NCBI RefSeq assembly: GCF_000158815.1
Contig: NZ_GG657738.1
Location: 6,244,787-6,308,786 of the forward strand
Length of the DNA: 64,000 nt
Source of the DNA: Micromonospora sp. ATCC 39149
GTDB lineage: Bacteria; Actinomycetota; Actinomycetes; Mycobacteriales; Micromonosporaceae
Direction: 5' to 3'
Part shown: positions 19,469-28,940 of the stretch, one piece after another
Numbering within the stretch: the first letter of the stretch is position 1
How the letters are laid out: every line of letters begins with the position of its first letter
Position numbers and translations under genes: made by a program
Notes under the pieces: model-generated
Seen by the model: the letters and a program-made list of their open reading frames with translations, nothing else
Told to the model about the DNA's origin: nothing
Databases searched by the model: none

Positions 19469-19671
19469 AGAACGCCTCCACGCATCGTTCCCGTGGCCTC
19501 GGCGCTGGTCTGGGGCGTCGGACTGCCGGCAGCCACGTTACGAAGAGATCCACCCCAGCGGTCCCCGGCTGGGGACGGCCGAAAAGACTCCCGATATCCG
19601 TTGCGGTCGAGTGTTCTTGCGTCGTGGTGGACCGCTCGTGGGCGAGGTGGCTCAGTACGCTTCGACCTGTG

Positions 19672-20100
19672 ATGGACATGATCTTGCGTAGGGCGAACAC
19701 CGTGGATATTCCGGCGGTGCTGGACTTCTGGCGGACGGCAGCGGAGGATGCGCACCGTCCGGCAGACAGTGCGCAGGCCGTCGCGGCTCTCATTGCCCGA
19801 GATCCTGAGGCGCTGATCCTCGCTGTGGACGACGGGGTGTTGATGGGCACGGTCATCGCCGGGTGGGACGGATGGCGGTGTCACCTGTACCGGTTGGCGG
19901 TAGCCCCCGCTTACCGCGGGCAAGGTATCGCCCGCTCGCTGGTGGAAGCTGCGGAGGACCGGTTTCGGCGGCTCGGCGGCATCCGCGTCGACGCGATGGT
20001 TCTCGACGACAACAGCGCGGCTCATCCAGCGTGGCGGGCTTTGGGTTACCAGCCGCAGGCTCAGTGGTCACGGTGGGTCAAGCCGCTGCCGGTGCAGTGA
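19672..20100 (+). CDS. GNAT family N-acetyltransferase
   Basis: 142 residues from ATG 19672, the point where GNAT homology begins (MDMILRRANTVDIPAVLDFW). The acetyl-CoA motif is clear: YRLAVAPAYRGQGIARSLVE with the RGQGIA loop, followed by AMVLDDNSAAHPAWRALGYQ at the end of the fold. It probably acetylates a small molecule or peptide amine; the substrate is not predictable. It is a single gene whose 3' end meets the decayed membrane-protein gene on the other strand. Confidence 0.85.
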   Translation: MDMILRRANTVDIPAVLDFWRTAAEDAHRPADSAQAVAALIARDPEALILAVDDGVLMGTVIAGWDGWRCHLYRLAVAPAYRGQGIARSLVEAAEDRFRRLGGIRVDAMVLDDNSAAHPAWRALGYQPQAQWSRWVKPLPVQ

Positions 20101-20640
20101 CGGGACAGTTGGAGCCGGGGAACGCCTTTTCGGGATCGTAGGACTGCCCTGTGGTCAGGCAGTGATGCAGGCATCCGAGAAGCCGGTTGAGCAGGTTGCG
20201 TAGCGCTGGGGATGCCGGTCGCCGTGGCCGCGGGAAGAAGCGCGACCAGAGCGCCGCGACCACGACGGCGCCAAGGATGAACGCGGACAGCAGTGCGGTC
20301 GAGTTGGCGTCCGGGGGAGTGGCGCTCTCGCCGGGCAGCGCGGGAATGACCAGGATGTGGCCCACGTAGACGGTCAGGGACATGGTGCCCACGGCGATGA
20401 CCGGACCGGCGAGCCGGCGTAGCCACGGCAGCCTGGCCATCGCCGCGACCGCACATAGCAACACGGTGATCGTCACCCCAGGCTGCCGAGCACGTCGAAG
20501 GTCGAACCGCTGTGCGGCACGGCTGCCAGCAGCGACCAGGGGTCGGGCTCGAAGCCCCCTCGGTGGGCGGCGGCCCGGAGCCAGCGGCCGAGCCGGCCAT
20601 TGCTTCGGCCATGGCCTCGTCTCTGGCGTCGAAGCTGCGG
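20101..20640 (-). pseudogene. DUF418-like membrane protein remnant, truncated and frameshifted
   Basis: On the minus strand two frames together encode the C-terminal part of a DUF418/acyltransferase-like membrane protein. PWSLLAAVPHSGSTFDVLGSLG ends at a stop at 20473-20475, and VTITVLLCAVAAMARLPWL ... LTVYVGHILVIPALP ... WSRFFPRPRR continues in another frame. One missing base in the four-base C run at 20476-20479 (G run on the coding strand) would restore a single frame. The N-terminal half is absent and gives way to the promoter region of the next gene, so even with the frame repaired this is a remnant. Confidence 0.6.
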
Positions 20641-20680
20641 CCCAGGTTGCCGCGGCCGGGGTCGCCCTGTCCTGGGGTGG

Positions 20681-20745
20681 TCGTTTGCATTGCGATTGTA
20701 TTGCCAACTAGGTACGGTAGTTCGCGATGCAGTCGTATTGCAAAG
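20681..20745. promoter_or_regulatory. AT-rich leader with direct repeats before rph-like gene
   Basis: This stretch is far less GC-rich than its surroundings. It holds two related boxes in direct orientation, 37 bases apart (starting 20689 and 20726), which share GTATTGC and match at about 13 of 19 positions. A TetR-family gene lies just after the phosphotransferase, so the boxes may be its operator, but no perfect palindrome is seen. AAGAAGG ahead of the ATG at 20758 is the ribosome site. Confidence 0.35.
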
Positions 20746-20757
20746 AAGGTGGCCCCG

Positions 20758-23160
20758 ATGCGTGTGATCCCGCTGTCCGAGACGTCCGCCGATATGGTCG
20801 ATCTGGTGGGCGGCAAGGCGGCGGGCCTGGGCGAGTTGATCCGTGGGGGCGAGCGTGTGCCGCCGGGGTTCTGCGTCACCACCGAGGCGTACCGGTCGGG
20901 CGTCATCCCGCAGGCGGAGATCGTCTACGCGTACGAGCGGCTCGGTGGGGGCCCGGTGGCGGTGCGGTCCAGCGCGACGGCCGAGGACCTGCCGGACGCG
21001 AGCTTCGCCGGACAGCAGGACACCGTTCTCGACGTCACCGGCACCGCTGAACTGATCGCCGCGATCGAGAAGTGCTGGGACTCGCTGCACGACGCCCGCG
21101 CGGCCGCCTACCGCGACGCCCACCACATCGACCACGACGCGGTCCGGATGGCCGTCGTCGTGCAACGGATGGTCGCCGCCGAGGTGTCGGGGGTGCTGTT
21201 CACCGCGAACCCAGTGACCGGCTGCCGCACGGAGATGATGGTCGACGCCGCGCCGGGTCCCGGTACGGCGGTGGTGGACGGCGGCGCTGTCGTGGACCAC
21301 TACATCCTCGACGGGTCGGACCAGGATGGCACCGGCTGTCTGGCAACGGCCCAACTGGCCGAGCTGCGCGGCGCCGGCGAGCGCCTCCAGCGGCACTTCG
21401 GCTGCCCGCAGGACGTGGAGTGGGCGATCGACGAGGGTGGGACGGTGTGGCTGCTGCAGTCCCGGCCGATCACCACACTCTTCCCCCTCCCTCCGGACAC
21501 CGACAAACCCCTTCCGCGCGTCTACCTGGAGTTCGGCCACGTCCAGGGCATGCTCCAGCCCGTCACGCCGATGGGCATGTCAACGCTGAAGTCGCTGGTC
21601 GCGGCGATGCTCGCCGCGCTCGGCATCAGGGCCGAGATCGTCGGCATCGGTGGACGGCTCTACGGCGACCTGACCGATCTGGCGCGCAGCAGGTCCGCCC
21701 GCAGGCGACTGGTCAAGCTCATGGCTGTCGACTTCGGACCGCGCGCCCAAGCGGTCATGCAGCAGGTTCTGGCGGACCCGCGGTTCGCCCCGAGCAAGGA
21801 CCGCCCGGAACGCCGGCGTGGGGCGGACGGTGCGTCCCTGCGGACGGCCGTGCGGCTGGTGGTCGGGGTCGTGCGGGCGCTGGCCCGACCCGACGCGGCG
21901 CGGACGCGGATGTTCGACGCCATCGAGCGGCTTAAGCTCCGGTCGGCTGCGCCCGACGGCCTGCGTACCGCCGTGGAACGGCTGCGCTTCGTGCAGGCCC
22001 AGGAGTCGGCGAGCAGCCCCGATGACATCGTCTCACCCATCGTGGCCGGCATGCTCGCGGCCGCGCTGCCGGCTCACCTGCTCAAGGGCGTCGCCCGCGA
22101 GGACGAGATCCACGCCGTACTGCGTGGGATGCCCTACAACGTCACCATCGAGATGGATCTCGCGCTGTGGCGGCTCGCCGAGCGCGCCGGCGACCACCGA
22201 CAGTTGCTGCTGCACACGCCGCCGGACGAGTTGGCCGCGCGGTACCGGCAGGGGACGCTCCCGGACATCGGACTGGCGGCGTTCCTGGACACCTACGGCC
22301 ACCGCTGCGCTGCCGAGGTCGATCTCGGAGTGCCGCGCTGGGACGAGGACCCGGCGCCGGTCTTCACCATGATCGCCAACTACCTACGGGTCACCGATCC
22401 GGAGCAGGCACCCGACCGGCGCTTCGCACGCGCGGCCGCCACGGCGGAAGCCACCCTCCACCAGCTCGTCGCCCGGGCCCGCCGCCGCAGGCCGGTGCGG
22501 GGGCGACTCGCTGGGTTCCTGCTGCGCCGTGCCCGGGCGTTGACGGGGCTGCGGGAGGCGGGCAAGTTCGCCGGCCTGTACCGGCTGCGGGAGATGCGGC
22601 GGCAACTGCTCTCCGTGGGCGTCGACCTGACCAGCACCAAACTGCTCGATCAGCCCGGCGACATCATGTTCCTCACCCTCGACGAGGTGCGCGACGCCGT
22701 GCACCAGAACGTCGACCACCGGCAGACGGTCGCCTCCCGCAGAGCAATCCACCAGCGAGAGTTGCGCCGCCGGACCGTACCGGTGGCGCTGCTGTCGGAC
22801 GGCACCGACCTGGAGGCGATCCAGCCGACGCTGGCCGCCGCGGATGGCGCGCTGACGGGCGTAGGGGCGGCAGCGGGCCGGGCGACTGGCCCGGCCCGGG
22901 TCGTTCACGACCCGGCCACCGCCCACATTGAACCCGGAGACGTCCTGGTCACCGCCACCACGGACCCGGGATGGACCCCACTGTTCCTCACCGCCGCAGC
23001 GCTGGTCACCGAAACCGGTGCGGTCATGGCCCACGGCCCCACCGTGGCCCGGGAGTACGGAATCCCCGCCGTCATCTGCGTTCCCGACGCGACCCGGAAG
23101 ATCTCCACCGGGCAGATCATCACCGTGGACGCCGCAACCGGAACCGTGACGATCCACTGA
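20758..23160 (+). CDS. rifampin phosphotransferase-like / PEP-synthase-family enzyme
   Basis: 800 residues from ATG 20758 (AAGAAGG upstream). Order: an ATP-grasp PEP/pyruvate-binding domain (VGGKAAGLGELI, VPPGFCVTTEAY, VRSSATAEDLPDASFAGQQDT, VQRMVAAEVSGVLFTANPVTG, DVEWAIDEGGTVWLLQSRPIT), a long helical middle domain, and a C-terminal swivelling phospho-His domain (GDVLVTATTDPGWTPLF, then MAHGPTVAREYGIPAV with the acceptor His). This is the plan of rifamycin phosphotransferases, which move the beta-phosphate of ATP to the drug. Family length is about 830-870, so it is slightly short. The SHxAIVARE motif reads AHGPTVARE, with His kept. Rifampin is only the likely substrate; related enzymes of unknown target exist. 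Confidence 0.75.
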   Translation: MRVIPLSETSADMVDLVGGKAAGLGELIRGGERVPPGFCVTTEAYRSGVIPQAEIVYAYERLGGGPVAVRSSATAEDLPDASFAGQQDTVLDVTGTAELIAAIEKCWDSLHDARAAAYRDAHHIDHDAVRMAVVVQRMVAAEVSGVLFTANPVTGCRTEMMVDAAPGPGTAVVDGGAVVDHYILDGSDQDGTGCLATAQLAELRGAGERLQRHFGCPQDVEWAIDEGGTVWLLQSRPITTLFPLPPDTDKPLPRVYLEFGHVQGMLQPVTPMGMSTLKSLVAAMLAALGIRAEIVGIGGRLYGDLTDLARSRSARRRLVKLMAVDFGPRAQAVMQQVLADPRFAPSKDRPERRRGADGASLRTAVRLVVGVVRALARPDAARTRMFDAIERLKLRSAAPDGLRTAVERLRFVQAQESASSPDDIVSPIVAGMLAAALPAHLLKGVAREDEIHAVLRGMPYNVTIEMDLALWRLAERAGDHRQLLLHTPPDELAARYRQGTLPDIGLAAFLDTYGHRCAAEVDLGVPRWDEDPAPVFTMIANYLRVTDPEQAPDRRFARAAATAEATLHQLVARARRRRPVRGRLAGFLLRRARALTGLREAGKFAGLYRLREMRRQLLSVGVDLTSTKLLDQPGDIMFLTLDEVRDAVHQNVDHRQTVASRRAIHQRELRRRTVPVALLSDGTDLEAIQPTLAAADGALTGVGAAAGRATGPARVVHDPATAHIEPGDVLVTATTDPGWTPLFLTAAALVTETGAVMAHGPTVAREYGIPAVICVPDATRKISTGQIITVDAATGTVTIH

Positions 23161-23182
23161 CCGATGCGGGTGGGCGGGGCTC

Positions 23183-23219
23183 GGGCGGCCGGAGCGCGCG
23201 GTGACGCGACCGGCCGCCC
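23183..23219. terminator. hairpin between rph-like gene and TetR gene
   Basis: Arms GGGCGGCCGG (23183-23192) and CCGGCCGCCC (23210-23219) pair perfectly around a 17-base loop with further pairing. It lies 22 bases after the phosphotransferase stop. The TetR gene probably has its own start of transcription beyond it. Confidence 0.5.
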
Positions 23220-23261
23220 AGCCGCACGTCCGCCCGATCGAACTGTGAAAGCATCGGCGTC

Positions 23262-23837
23262 ATGCCCAAGAAGGTCGACCCCCAGGAGCGACGCAGGCTC
23301 ATCGCCGACGCGTTGATGCGGGTCGCCGCGAAACAGGGCCTGGACGCGATCAGCCTGCGCCACGTGGCTGCCGAGGCCGGTGTCTCCCCGGGAATGGTGC
23401 AGCACTACTTCCGCACCAAGGACGAGATGATGATGTTCGCGCTGGCCGTCGTCGGCGAGCGCAGCCAGACCCGGGTCACCGAGGCGGTCGCGCGGCTGGG
23501 CGACAACCCGTCGCCGCGTGCGCTGCTGCGGACGATGATCGCCGCCCTGTTGCCGCTCGACGAGCAGACGCGCGACGACGGACGGGTGGCGCTGGGGTTC
23601 CTCGCCTACACCGCGGTGCGACCGGCGGCCGCTTCCGCCCTCCGCGAGGAGACCGCGCAGATGCTCGATTTCATGGCCGGCCTCGTGCCGTCCCCGAAGC
23701 CCGACGAGGCCGCGGCCGGACTGCTGGCGCTCATGGAGGGGCTCGGTGTCTATCTGCTCGGCGGCCAGTACAGCGCCGAGCAGGCACTGAGCGCGTTGGA
23801 CGCCCACCTCGACCTGCTCTTCGGCTCATTGAGGTAA
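23262..23837 (+). CDS. TetR family transcriptional regulator
   Basis: 191 residues, the normal TetR length. The N-terminal helix-turn-helix is plain (RRRLIADALMRVAAKQGLD, ISLRHVAAEAGVSPGMVQHYF, TKDEMMMFAL). The C-terminal helical ligand domain looks like the BetI/TetR_C_6 kind. It is probably a repressor and may control the phosphotransferase gene just upstream, where paired AT-rich boxes lie before the start codon; this link is inference from position. Confidence 0.88.
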   Translation: MPKKVDPQERRRLIADALMRVAAKQGLDAISLRHVAAEAGVSPGMVQHYFRTKDEMMMFALAVVGERSQTRVTEAVARLGDNPSPRALLRTMIAALLPLDEQTRDDGRVALGFLAYTAVRPAAASALREETAQMLDFMAGLVPSPKPDEAAAGLLALMEGLGVYLLGGQYSAEQALSALDAHLDLLFGSLR

Positions 23838-24510
23838 GGGCGCAAAGCCCGCATGATCACTGCCGACACCAACCAAACACGACACCAATTAGCCCGATCC
23901 CACCCCGATCGCCGCATAACATCAGACCGGATCCCGCGATGGCCGTCTGTTACACCACTCCGCACCGACGCAACCAGCTGGCCGCGTAGATCGGCTTTTG
24001 GGCCGGGTGCTGAGGTCGGTGAGCGGCTGGACGAGCAGGGCGATCGCGGCTGTGTCGTCAGACTGGGCCTCAACTTCTTCGATCAAGGCATCAACAGGGC
24101 TTTTCCGCACCTTGGCCGCGGTTGGTGATGATCTCCGCAACCTGCCCCAGTCGCGAGGCCGGGGTGTTGACTTGCCCCACGCTGATCGCTGAGGATGTGC
24201 CGCAACTTGTTGGACACGAACGTGTAACCGGCCGCACGGGCAGTCGGTCATCGCTCGTCCGGGCCCGATGCGGCAGCGCTGAGCGGTCCCGTCGAGCCGC
24301 ATGTCGGGGTGCCGGGCGACCGGTGCCGCGGGGGAGCTGCGCACCCAACCCGGGTGCCGCATCGATGGTTGACGCGCCGGGCTGACGTCCGGCCGCCGAT
24401 GTTAACGCTCACATATATAGACACCTATGTCTGTGTTGGTGGGTCGGCCCATCAGCCACTGCCTGGCTCGCTTCATGTCGGCGGTGCCCAATGATGAAAG
24501 GAAAGATGCT
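23838..24510. other. gene-poor stretch, decayed sequence and GH62 leader
   Basis: No open frame here looks like an intact protein. A minus-strand frame at about 23990-24110 has a short protein-like piece (KSPVDALIEEVEAQSDDTAAIALL) that breaks into other frames, suggesting an old remnant. At 24396-24430 a local AT-rich patch (TTAACG ... CATATATAGACACC) is promoter-like and lies about 80 bases before the GH62 start at 24511, which has AAAGGAAAG as ribosome site. Confidence 0.4.
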
Positions 24511-26001
24511 ATGTCGGTTGGGTTTGCGCGCCCCGTGAGGTGGCGTCGTCGGTGGCGGTCGGGGTTGGCCGCTGCGGCGGTCATGGCGGTCGTGGGCGGG
24601 CTGCTCACGGTGGCTACGCCGGCGTCGGCCGCGACGGTGGAGACCACCGCCTGGTACGTGCTGGTGAACCGCAACAGCGGCAAGGCCCTCGACGTCAACG
24701 GCGCGTCCACCGCCGACGGCGCCCAGTTCATCCAGTGGACCCGTACCAACACCAACAACCAGCAGTTCCAGTTCGTGGACTCCGGCGGCGGCTACTACCG
24801 GCTCAAGGCCCGTCACTCCGGCAAGGTTGCCGCCGTGTCCGGCTCCTCCACCGCCAACGGTGCGGCGATCGTGCAGGCAACCGACAATAACGGCACCAAC
24901 CAGCAGTTCCAGCTGGTCGACTCGGACGGCGGCTACGTCCGACTGATCAACCGGAACAGCGGCAAGGCCTTCGATGTGGCCGGCCTGTCGACCGCCGACG
25001 GCGCCAACGTCCAGCAGTGGGACAACTGGAACGGCGCCAACCAGCAGTGGCAACTCGTCCGCGTCGATGGGGGCACCGGCACGTGCGCGCTGCCGTCGAC
25101 GTACCGCTGGACATCGACCGGCCCGCTGGCACAGCCGAAGGCGGGGTGGGCAGCGCTCAAGGACTTCAGCGCCGTCGTCCACAACGGCCAGAAGCTCGTC
25201 TATGCCACGACGCACAACACCATCGCCGGTGAAGGGGGGAAGTGGGAATCGACGATGTTCAGCCCCTTCACCAACTGGTCCGACATGGCGTCGGCCACCC
25301 AGCACACCCTGCCTTTCAATCCTGTCGCGCCGACGCTGTTGTACTTCGCCCCGAAGAACATCTGGGTGCTCGCGTACCAGTGGGGTTGGCCGTACAGCTT
25401 CTCCTACCGCACCTCGACCGACCCCACCAACCCCAACGGCTGGGGGCCGCACCAGGAGCTGTTCACGGGCACCCTCCCCACCGGGGCCCCCATCGACCAG
25501 ACCCTCATCGCCGACGGCACGAACATGTACCTGTTCTTCGCCGACGACCTCGGCAACATCTACCGCGCCAGCATGCCCCTCGGGAACTTCCCGGGCAGCT
25601 TCGGCTCGAGCTACACGAAGATCATGAGCGACACGCCGCAGAGGCTGTTCGAAGCGGTCGAGGTCTACAAGGTCCAGGGCCAGAACCAGTACCTCATGAT
25701 CGTCGAGGCGCAGAGCTCGCAGGGTCGTTACTTCCGCTCGTTCACGGCCACCAGCCTCGACGGCACGTGGACACCGCAGGCCGACACCCTGACCAACCCC
25801 TTCGCCGGCAAGGCCAACAGCGGCGCCACCTGGACCAACGACATCAGCCACGGCGACGTGCTTCGCACCAACCCCGACCAGACCAAGACCATTGACCCGT
25901 GCAACCTGCAGTTCCTCTACCAGGGGCGCGATCCCAGCTCCGATGGCATGGACTACGGCATCCTGCCGTACCGGCCGGGCGTGCTGACCCTGCAGCGCTA
26001 G
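24511..26001 (+). CDS. secreted GH62 alpha-L-arabinofuranosidase with ricin-type CBM13
   Basis: 496 residues. ATG 24511 was chosen over the upstream ATG 24427 because a ribosome site precedes it and a long signal peptide follows (RRRWRSGLAAAAVMAVVGGLL, cleavage near ATPASA-A). Residues about 45-185 form a ricin beta-trefoil with three repeats (SGKALDVNGASTADGAQFIQW, NNQQFQF, NGANQQWQL). From about 195 comes a GH62 five-bladed propeller: ALPSTYRWTSTGPLAQPK, LKDFSAVVHNGQKLVYAT, APKNIWVLAYQWG, APIDQTLIADG, LFEAVEVYKVQGQNQYLMIVEA and NLQFLYQGRDP. GH62 enzymes remove arabinose from arabinoxylan. It is a single extracellular gene, just left of an inserted IS630 element. Confidence 0.92.
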   Translation: MSVGFARPVRWRRRWRSGLAAAAVMAVVGGLLTVATPASAATVETTAWYVLVNRNSGKALDVNGASTADGAQFIQWTRTNTNNQQFQFVDSGGGYYRLKARHSGKVAAVSGSSTANGAAIVQATDNNGTNQQFQLVDSDGGYVRLINRNSGKAFDVAGLSTADGANVQQWDNWNGANQQWQLVRVDGGTGTCALPSTYRWTSTGPLAQPKAGWAALKDFSAVVHNGQKLVYATTHNTIAGEGGKWESTMFSPFTNWSDMASATQHTLPFNPVAPTLLYFAPKNIWVLAYQWGWPYSFSYRTSTDPTNPNGWGPHQELFTGTLPTGAPIDQTLIADGTNMYLFFADDLGNIYRASMPLGNFPGSFGSSYTKIMSDTPQRLFEAVEVYKVQGQNQYLMIVEAQSSQGRYFRSFTATSLDGTWTPQADTLTNPFAGKANSGATWTNDISHGDVLRTNPDQTKTIDPCNLQFLYQGRDPSSDGMDYGILPYRPGVLTLQR

Positions 26002-26110
26002 CTAGTGGCGTGACGCAGGCCCGGTTCGGGTGCTCCTGACGTTCGCGGCAACGACGGACGCCGAACCGTGTGAGCGTTGCCCACGGCTCGCGACGAGGAT
26101 CGGGTTGAAC

Positions 26111-27222
26111 TATTGACCCGTAACGCAAACATGTGGTGATCGTTGTTTGTGTATGGGTGTTGTGGTACGAGATGCGCGGCGGCTTTCTCCGCAGGCGCAA
26201 GAGGATCTGCGTCGTCGGGCGGTCGCGGCGGTGAAGGCCGGGCATACTCAGGCGGCGGTGGCCACAGTGCTCGGCGTGTCGCCGCAGGCGGTGTCCCGGT
26301 GGGTCAACGCCTTTGACCGCCAGGGGAACAAAGCGCTCAAAGCCGGTAAGCGAGGGCGGCGACCCGGCGAGCAGAAAGCTCTCGACGCCCGCCAGCAGGC
26401 CCGGGTGCGGCGGGCGGTGCTGCACAAAAACCCTGACCAGGTGGCGTTGCCGGGCCTGGTGTGGACCCGCCCGCAGGTACGCCAACTGGTCCGTGACTGG
26501 TTCGGCGTCGGCCTGTCCCTGGTGACGATCGGCAAGTACCTGCGCTCGTGGGGCCTGTCGCCGCAGAAGCCGATCCGCCGGGCCTACGAGCAGGACCCGC
26601 AGGCCGTTGCCCGGTGGCTGGAGCAGGAGTACCCGGCCATCGAAGCCCAAGCGCGTAAGGAGAAGGCCATCATCTTGTGGCTGGACCAGACCGGACTGCG
26701 CTCCGACGCCTCGGTGGGGACCTCCTGGGCGCCGGTGGGACAGACCCCGGTGGTGGCCAAGACCGGCAGGCGCTTCGGTGTCAACGTGATGGCCGCGATC
26801 AGCAACAAGGGCGAGTTGTACTTCACCTGCTACCACGGCTCGTTCACCGGCCCCCTCTTCCTGGCCTGGCTCGACCGTCTGGTCCGCCACCTCGACCGGA
26901 AGATCCACCTCATCGTGGACGGCCACCCGGTGCACCGCCGAGTGGCCGTCCACGACTGGCTCGCCCCACGCGTTGGCAGCATTGAGATGCACTTCCTGCC
27001 CGGCTACGCACCGGAGCTGAACCCCGTAGAACTACTCAACGCCGACGTCAAACGCCATGTGGCACAAGCGAACCCGGCCAACCCGACCGACCTCGCCGCC
27101 GCAGCCGCCTCGCACCTACGGCGCCGCCAGAACCAACCCGAAACGGTGAAAGCCCTGTTCCGCAAGCCCGAAGTCCGCTACGCAGCCGGATGAACAGCAC
27201 ATATTTGCCTTACGGGTCAATA
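26111..27222. mobile_element. intact IS630-type insertion sequence
   Basis: Terminal inverted repeats are visible: TATTGACCCGTAACGCAAAC begins at 26111, and the right end (27199-27222) reads as its complement with two or three mismatches over 24 bases. Both ends are flanked by TA (26111-26112 and 27221-27222), the target duplicated by this family. A single full-length transposase lies between. The element looks recent and perhaps active, inserted between the GH62 gene and an SDR gene. Confidence 0.88.
26153..27193 (+). CDS. IS630 family transposase
   Basis: 346 residues. An N-terminal helix-turn-helix (HTQAAVATVLGVSPQAVSRWV) is followed by a winged-helix-like segment (TRPQVRQLVRDWFGVGLSL) and a DDE catalytic domain with Asp in ILWLDQTGL, Asp in HLIVDGHPVH and Glu in PELNPVELLNADVK. 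No frameshift is seen, unlike the many IS630 elements that need frameshifting. The ATG at 26153 was taken as start; a TTG two codons earlier is possible. It cuts and joins the inverted repeats that flank it. Confidence 0.92.
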   Translation: MGVVVRDARRLSPQAQEDLRRRAVAAVKAGHTQAAVATVLGVSPQAVSRWVNAFDRQGNKALKAGKRGRRPGEQKALDARQQARVRRAVLHKNPDQVALPGLVWTRPQVRQLVRDWFGVGLSLVTIGKYLRSWGLSPQKPIRRAYEQDPQAVARWLEQEYPAIEAQARKEKAIILWLDQTGLRSDASVGTSWAPVGQTPVVAKTGRRFGVNVMAAISNKGELYFTCYHGSFTGPLFLAWLDRLVRHLDRKIHLIVDGHPVHRRVAVHDWLAPRVGSIEMHFLPGYAPELNPVELLNADVKRHVAQANPANPTDLAAAAASHLRRRQNQPETVKALFRKPEVRYAAG

Positions 27223-27477
27223 ACTGGGCGGGCTCGGCGCAAGCCGAGCCGCCCAGCACGCAGAGCCCGTCCCACTGCCGGGCTTCAGCTTTTTCTGCCT
27301 GCGACTGAGCGAGCGATCCGACCAGATCAAGGTGCACGGGGCCTGGACCCGGACCGTCGACAGGTTTCCGCTCACCGTCGGCGGAATCGAGCAGGAGAGC
27401 GCAGGCTGCGCCCCAGCGCTGGACGCATGACTAGCGTGCGTGATCATCGCTTCTGGTAGGGCTGGCGGAGGCGGATA

Positions 27478-28311
27478 GTGGAACGTATGAAGACTTGGCT
27501 GATTACTGGAACCTCGTCGGGTTTCGGCCGCATCCTCACCGAACTGCTCCTCGACCGCGGGGACCGGGTCGCCGCGACCCTACGCCGGCCGGACGCGCTC
27601 GACGACCTCCGCGCCAAGGCCGGCGACCGGCTGTGGGTGGCGACGCTTGACGTGACCCGGCCGGACGACGTGCGCGAGCGGGTCGACGAGGCGTTCGCGC
27701 ATTTCGGCACGGTGGACGTGGTCGTCAACAATGCCGGGTACGGGCTGTTCGCTGCCGTTGAGGAGGCCTCTCGCGAGCAGATCCAGCGGGTCATCGACAC
27801 CAATCTGCTCGGCTCGATCGACGTGATCCGTGCGGCCCTGCCTCACCTGCGCGCCCAGGGACACGGTCGGATCCTGCAGGTGTCGTCGGCGGGCGGGCAG
27901 ACTACGTACCCGAACTTCAGTTACTACCATGCGGCCAAGTGGGGCATCGAGGGCTTCTGCGAGACGGTCGCCGCCGAGGTCGCACCGTTCGGGATCGGCG
28001 TGACGATCGTGGAGCCGGGCGCTACCCCGACCGGGTTCGGCGCCGGCATGGACACCGCGCCGATCATGGCGGAGTACGACGCGACCCCGGCGGGCGACAC
28101 CCGGCGGGCGATCGCGGACGGCTCGTTCGCCCTGGACAACGACCCGGAGGCGATCGTCCGGGCGATGATTGCCAGCGCCGACGGGCCGGACGCGCCGCTG
28201 CGGCTGCCGCTAGGCGGGGACACCTATCGGGACGTGCGCGCGTCGTACGTCAAGCGTCTTGAACTTCTGGATGCCTCCCGTGAGATCGCGTTGTCGGTGG
28301 TCAAGGCTTGA
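27478..28311 (+). CDS. short-chain dehydrogenase/reductase
   Basis: 277 residues from GTG 27478, favoured by GGAGG six bases upstream; the ATG at 27487 is too far from it. It is a classical SDR: TGTSSGFGR cofactor loop, LDVTRPDD, NNAGYG, a Ser in VSSAGGQ and YYHAAKWG with the catalytic Tyr and Lys. It should oxidise or reduce a hydroxyl or keto group with NAD(P). Similar stand-alone SDRs are common, and the substrate is unknown. It has no operon partner. Confidence 0.88.
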   Translation: MERMKTWLITGTSSGFGRILTELLLDRGDRVAATLRRPDALDDLRAKAGDRLWVATLDVTRPDDVRERVDEAFAHFGTVDVVVNNAGYGLFAAVEEASREQIQRVIDTNLLGSIDVIRAALPHLRAQGHGRILQVSSAGGQTTYPNFSYYHAAKWGIEGFCETVAAEVAPFGIGVTIVEPGATPTGFGAGMDTAPIMAEYDATPAGDTRRAIADGSFALDNDPEAIVRAMIASADGPDAPLRLPLGGDTYRDVRASYVKRLELLDASREIALSVVKA

Positions 28312-28556
28312 GTGCGAGGCCGGCCCACGTCTGCCGTCCGGAGACAGCCCGGTCCGGTGGGTTGTGGGCCTGGCTCGTTGACCGTGACTTGAGCTTCCGG
28401 CCACCGCCAGCCCGTCGGCTGCATGGCCGGTTGGTCGGTCGTCGGCTGCGCTCGCGTCCAGGCGCAGCTCGCGGAATATCCGGCGCGCGGCGGCCAGGAG
28501 GCTGAGCGGCTGTGACCAGCACTCATCCGAAATCGGCCAGGATGGTCGCGGAGGCG

Positions 28557-28940
28557 TCAGGAAGTCATGGCGGCTCGGTCGGACTCGCTGCGCAGAACGC
28601 AGAACTCGTTGCCTTCGGGATCAGCAAGGACCGCCCAGCCAGAGCCATCGGGTTTCCGGTGATCGGTGACAAGGGTGGCGCCGAGGCCGAGCAGTCGTTC
28701 CACCTCCTGCTCGCGCGAGGTCTCCGGGCGCAAACACAGATGGATCCGGTTCTTGATCGTCTTGGACTCGGACACCTGGTTGAAGTGCAGCACTGGGCCC
28801 TCCGCCAGCAGCACCTGAGCCTCCGGATCACCCGGTTCGTCCTCCGGATGCAGCGGACGGCCGGTCACCCTGCTCCAGAACCGGGCCAGCTCGTAGGCAT
28901 CCGCGCAGTCAATCGCCACGTTCTGCAATACCGAAACCAT
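28557..28940 (-). CDS. VOC (glyoxalase-like) family protein
   Basis: 127 residues of a single vicinal-oxygen-chelate domain: VLQNVAIDCADAYELARFWSRVTG at the start, LHFNQVSESKTIKNRIHLCL in the middle, GWAVLADPEGNEFCVL at the end. Proteins of this group are mostly uncharacterised actinobacterial VOC proteins related to glyoxalase and bleomycin-resistance folds. Metal ligands are only partly recognisable, so activity is open. It is a single gene on the minus strand. Confidence 0.82.
   Translation of the reverse strand: MVSVLQNVAIDCADAYELARFWSRVTGRPLHPEDEPGDPEAQVLLAEGPVLHFNQVSESKTIKNRIHLCLRPETSREQEVERLLGLGATLVTDHRKPDGSGWAVLADPEGNEFCVLRSESDRAAMTS

Noticed and set aside
23922..24362. 146-residue minus-strand frame as a gene
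   Set aside because: Only a short middle part looks protein-like, with no ribosome site and Arg/Pro-rich flanks. Kept as possible decayed sequence.
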